Shown here: positions 63,375 to 64,000 of the stretch, piece after piece
Layout: each line of letters begins with the position of its first letter
How positions within the stretch are numbered: the stretch's first letter is position 1
Origin: Fuerstiella marisgermanici
Lineage (GTDB): Bacteria; Planctomycetota; Planctomycetia; Planctomycetales; Planctomycetaceae
Direction of reading: 5' to 3'
Length of the DNA: 64,000 bases
NCBI RefSeq assembly: GCF_001983935.1
Contig: NZ_CP017641.1
Coordinates: forward strand, 5,799,001 to 5,863,000
The notes under the pieces: model-generated
What the model saw: only the letters and a program-made list of their open reading frames with translations
What the model was told of the DNA's origin: nothing
Database searches by the model: none
Translations under genes and position numbers: made by a program

Positions 63375-64000
63375 TTACGACTTCGATGTCGTCAACAAAT
63401 TCGGGTCCGCCTTCCCTAACGTCATCTGAACCTGCTGTTCAACCATCGACTTGTACTTGCCACCGGAACTCATCAGTTCGTCGTGGCTGCCCGTTTGTGT
63501 AATCTCACCGTGCTCGACGACGCAAATCAGGTCGGCTCCTGCAATCGTGCTTAGCCGGTGAGCGATCACAAACGACGTGCGGTCCTTCATCAGTTTAGAC
63601 AGCGATTCCTGAATAAGCTGTTCGCTGTCGGTATCCAGATTGCTGGTCGCTTCGTCCAGAATCAGCAGTTTAGGGTCCGCCAGAATCGCTCGGGCAATCG
63701 CCAGTCGCTGCCGCTGCCCGCCGCTTAGCCGCACGCCGCGTTCACCGATAATCGTGTGCATTCCGTCTGTCATGCGATCGATAAACTCAACCGCGTTCGC
63801 CGCTTCTGCCGCGCGGCGGATGTCGACGTCAGTGGCATCGCGGCGAGCGTACGCGATGTTGTCGGCAATGGTGCCGTCGAACAGGAACACGTCCTGCTCA
63901 ACTACTCCCAGCAAGCTACGAAACGATTCGACGTCGTAGTCGGTCAGCGGAATGCCGTCCAGCAGTACCCGGCCTTCGGTCGCGTCGTAGAAGCGAGCTA
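63375..64000 (-). CDS. ABC transporter, C-terminal ATPase part (partial)
   Basis: The minus-strand frame is open to the window edge; the visible 208 residues are the C-terminal nucleotide-binding domain of an MsbA-type exporter (membrane part lies beyond the window). Seen are the segment [15 protein letters not shown] after Walker A, the Q-loop [12 protein letters not shown], signature [14 protein letters not shown], Walker [13 protein letters not shown], and the switch VIAHRLST. The tail after MVEQQVQ is short. Substrate could be lipid, drug or peptide. The start of the gene is outside the window. Confidence 0.93.
   Translation of the reverse strand, partial: ARFYDATEGRVLLDGIPLTDYDVESFRSLLGVVEQDVFLFDGTIADNIAYARRDATDVDIRRAAEAANAVEFIDRMTDGMHTIIGERGVRLSGGQRQRLAIARAILADPKLLILDEATSNLDTDSEQLIQESLSKLMKDRTSFVIAHRLSTIAGADLICVVEHGEITQTGSHDELMSSGGKYKSMVEQQVQMTLGKADPNLLTTSKS

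Noticed and set aside
1-64000. tRNA genes, rRNA, CRISPR arrays, prophage or defence islands
   Set aside because: No spaced direct-repeat array, transposase, integrase, restriction or toxin-antitoxin genes were seen, and intergenic stretches show no tRNA-like T-loop with matching acceptor stems.

Overview
The window looks like a chromosomal stretch of a planctomycete (Planctomycetota, Planctomycetaceae-like). This rests on family content, since no 16S rRNA or other marker RNA is present. Supporting families are a PSCyt1/DUF1549/DUF1553 secreted cytochrome-like protein, a BBP7-type outer-membrane barrel protein, a DUF1570 protein, a Cys-type sulfatase, secreted squalene-cyclase-like and Trx/PDZ proteins, and an EF-G of the planctomycete/spirochaete/mitochondrial (spdEFG1) type. 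Coding density is high, genes lie on both strands in short operons, and base composition is moderately G+C rich (not computed). No tRNA, rRNA, CRISPR array, phage gene or transposase gene was seen.

Layout. 1-10.4 kb: a plus-strand run that starts with the tail of an RsbW-like ATPase and a receiver/RsbW-like fusion, continues with a large hybrid histidine kinase and an M32 carboxypeptidase, and ends with four tightly packed genes, three for exported proteins and one for an alpha/beta hydrolase. 10.4-13.1 kb: a solitary EF-G gene with a strong terminator. 13.1-25.8 kb: single-copy and housekeeping genes (miaA, surE, prs) mixed with planctomycete families of unknown role. 25.9-28.5 kb: a minus-strand pair, sulfatase then a PLP trans-sulfuration enzyme, joined by a GTGA overlap. 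28.9-33.7 kb: an exported barrel-like protein, a short GlmU-type uridylyltransferase, truB and a BBP7 protein.

34.1-45.2 kb is the most coherent block, a type II secretion system. A PilP/GspC-like lipoprotein gene faces the secretin gene gspD. Divergent from gspD lies an operon with a degenerate receiver protein, the ATPase gspE, gspF, five pseudopilin-like genes (G, H, I, J, K) and the gspL- and gspM-like assembly proteins. No prepilin peptidase gene is present, so it must be encoded elsewhere. 45.2-46.2 kb holds a Tsr3/DTW-like gene, a 265-bp MITE-like hairpin element and a small coiled-coil gene.

46.5-54 kb carries a membrane-anchored sugar-nucleotide epimerase, argF behind a possible attenuator, a solitary rplX, dapA, a multi-pass membrane protein and an M42 aminopeptidase. 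54.1-58.8 kb carries a 1296-residue membrane patatin-like protein and an HpcH-type aldolase. 58.9-64 kb carries an SGNH-hydrolase/PhoD-phosphatase fusion coupled to an exported beta-propeller gene, an aldehyde dehydrogenase and the end of an ABC exporter.

No single defence or biosynthetic cluster stands out as wholly new. The best leads are the pseudo-receiver at the head of the secretion operon, the hairpin element at 45.7-46.0 kb, the patatin protein with widely separated catalytic residues, the SGNH/PhoD fusion, and the terminator-like structure just ahead of argF.
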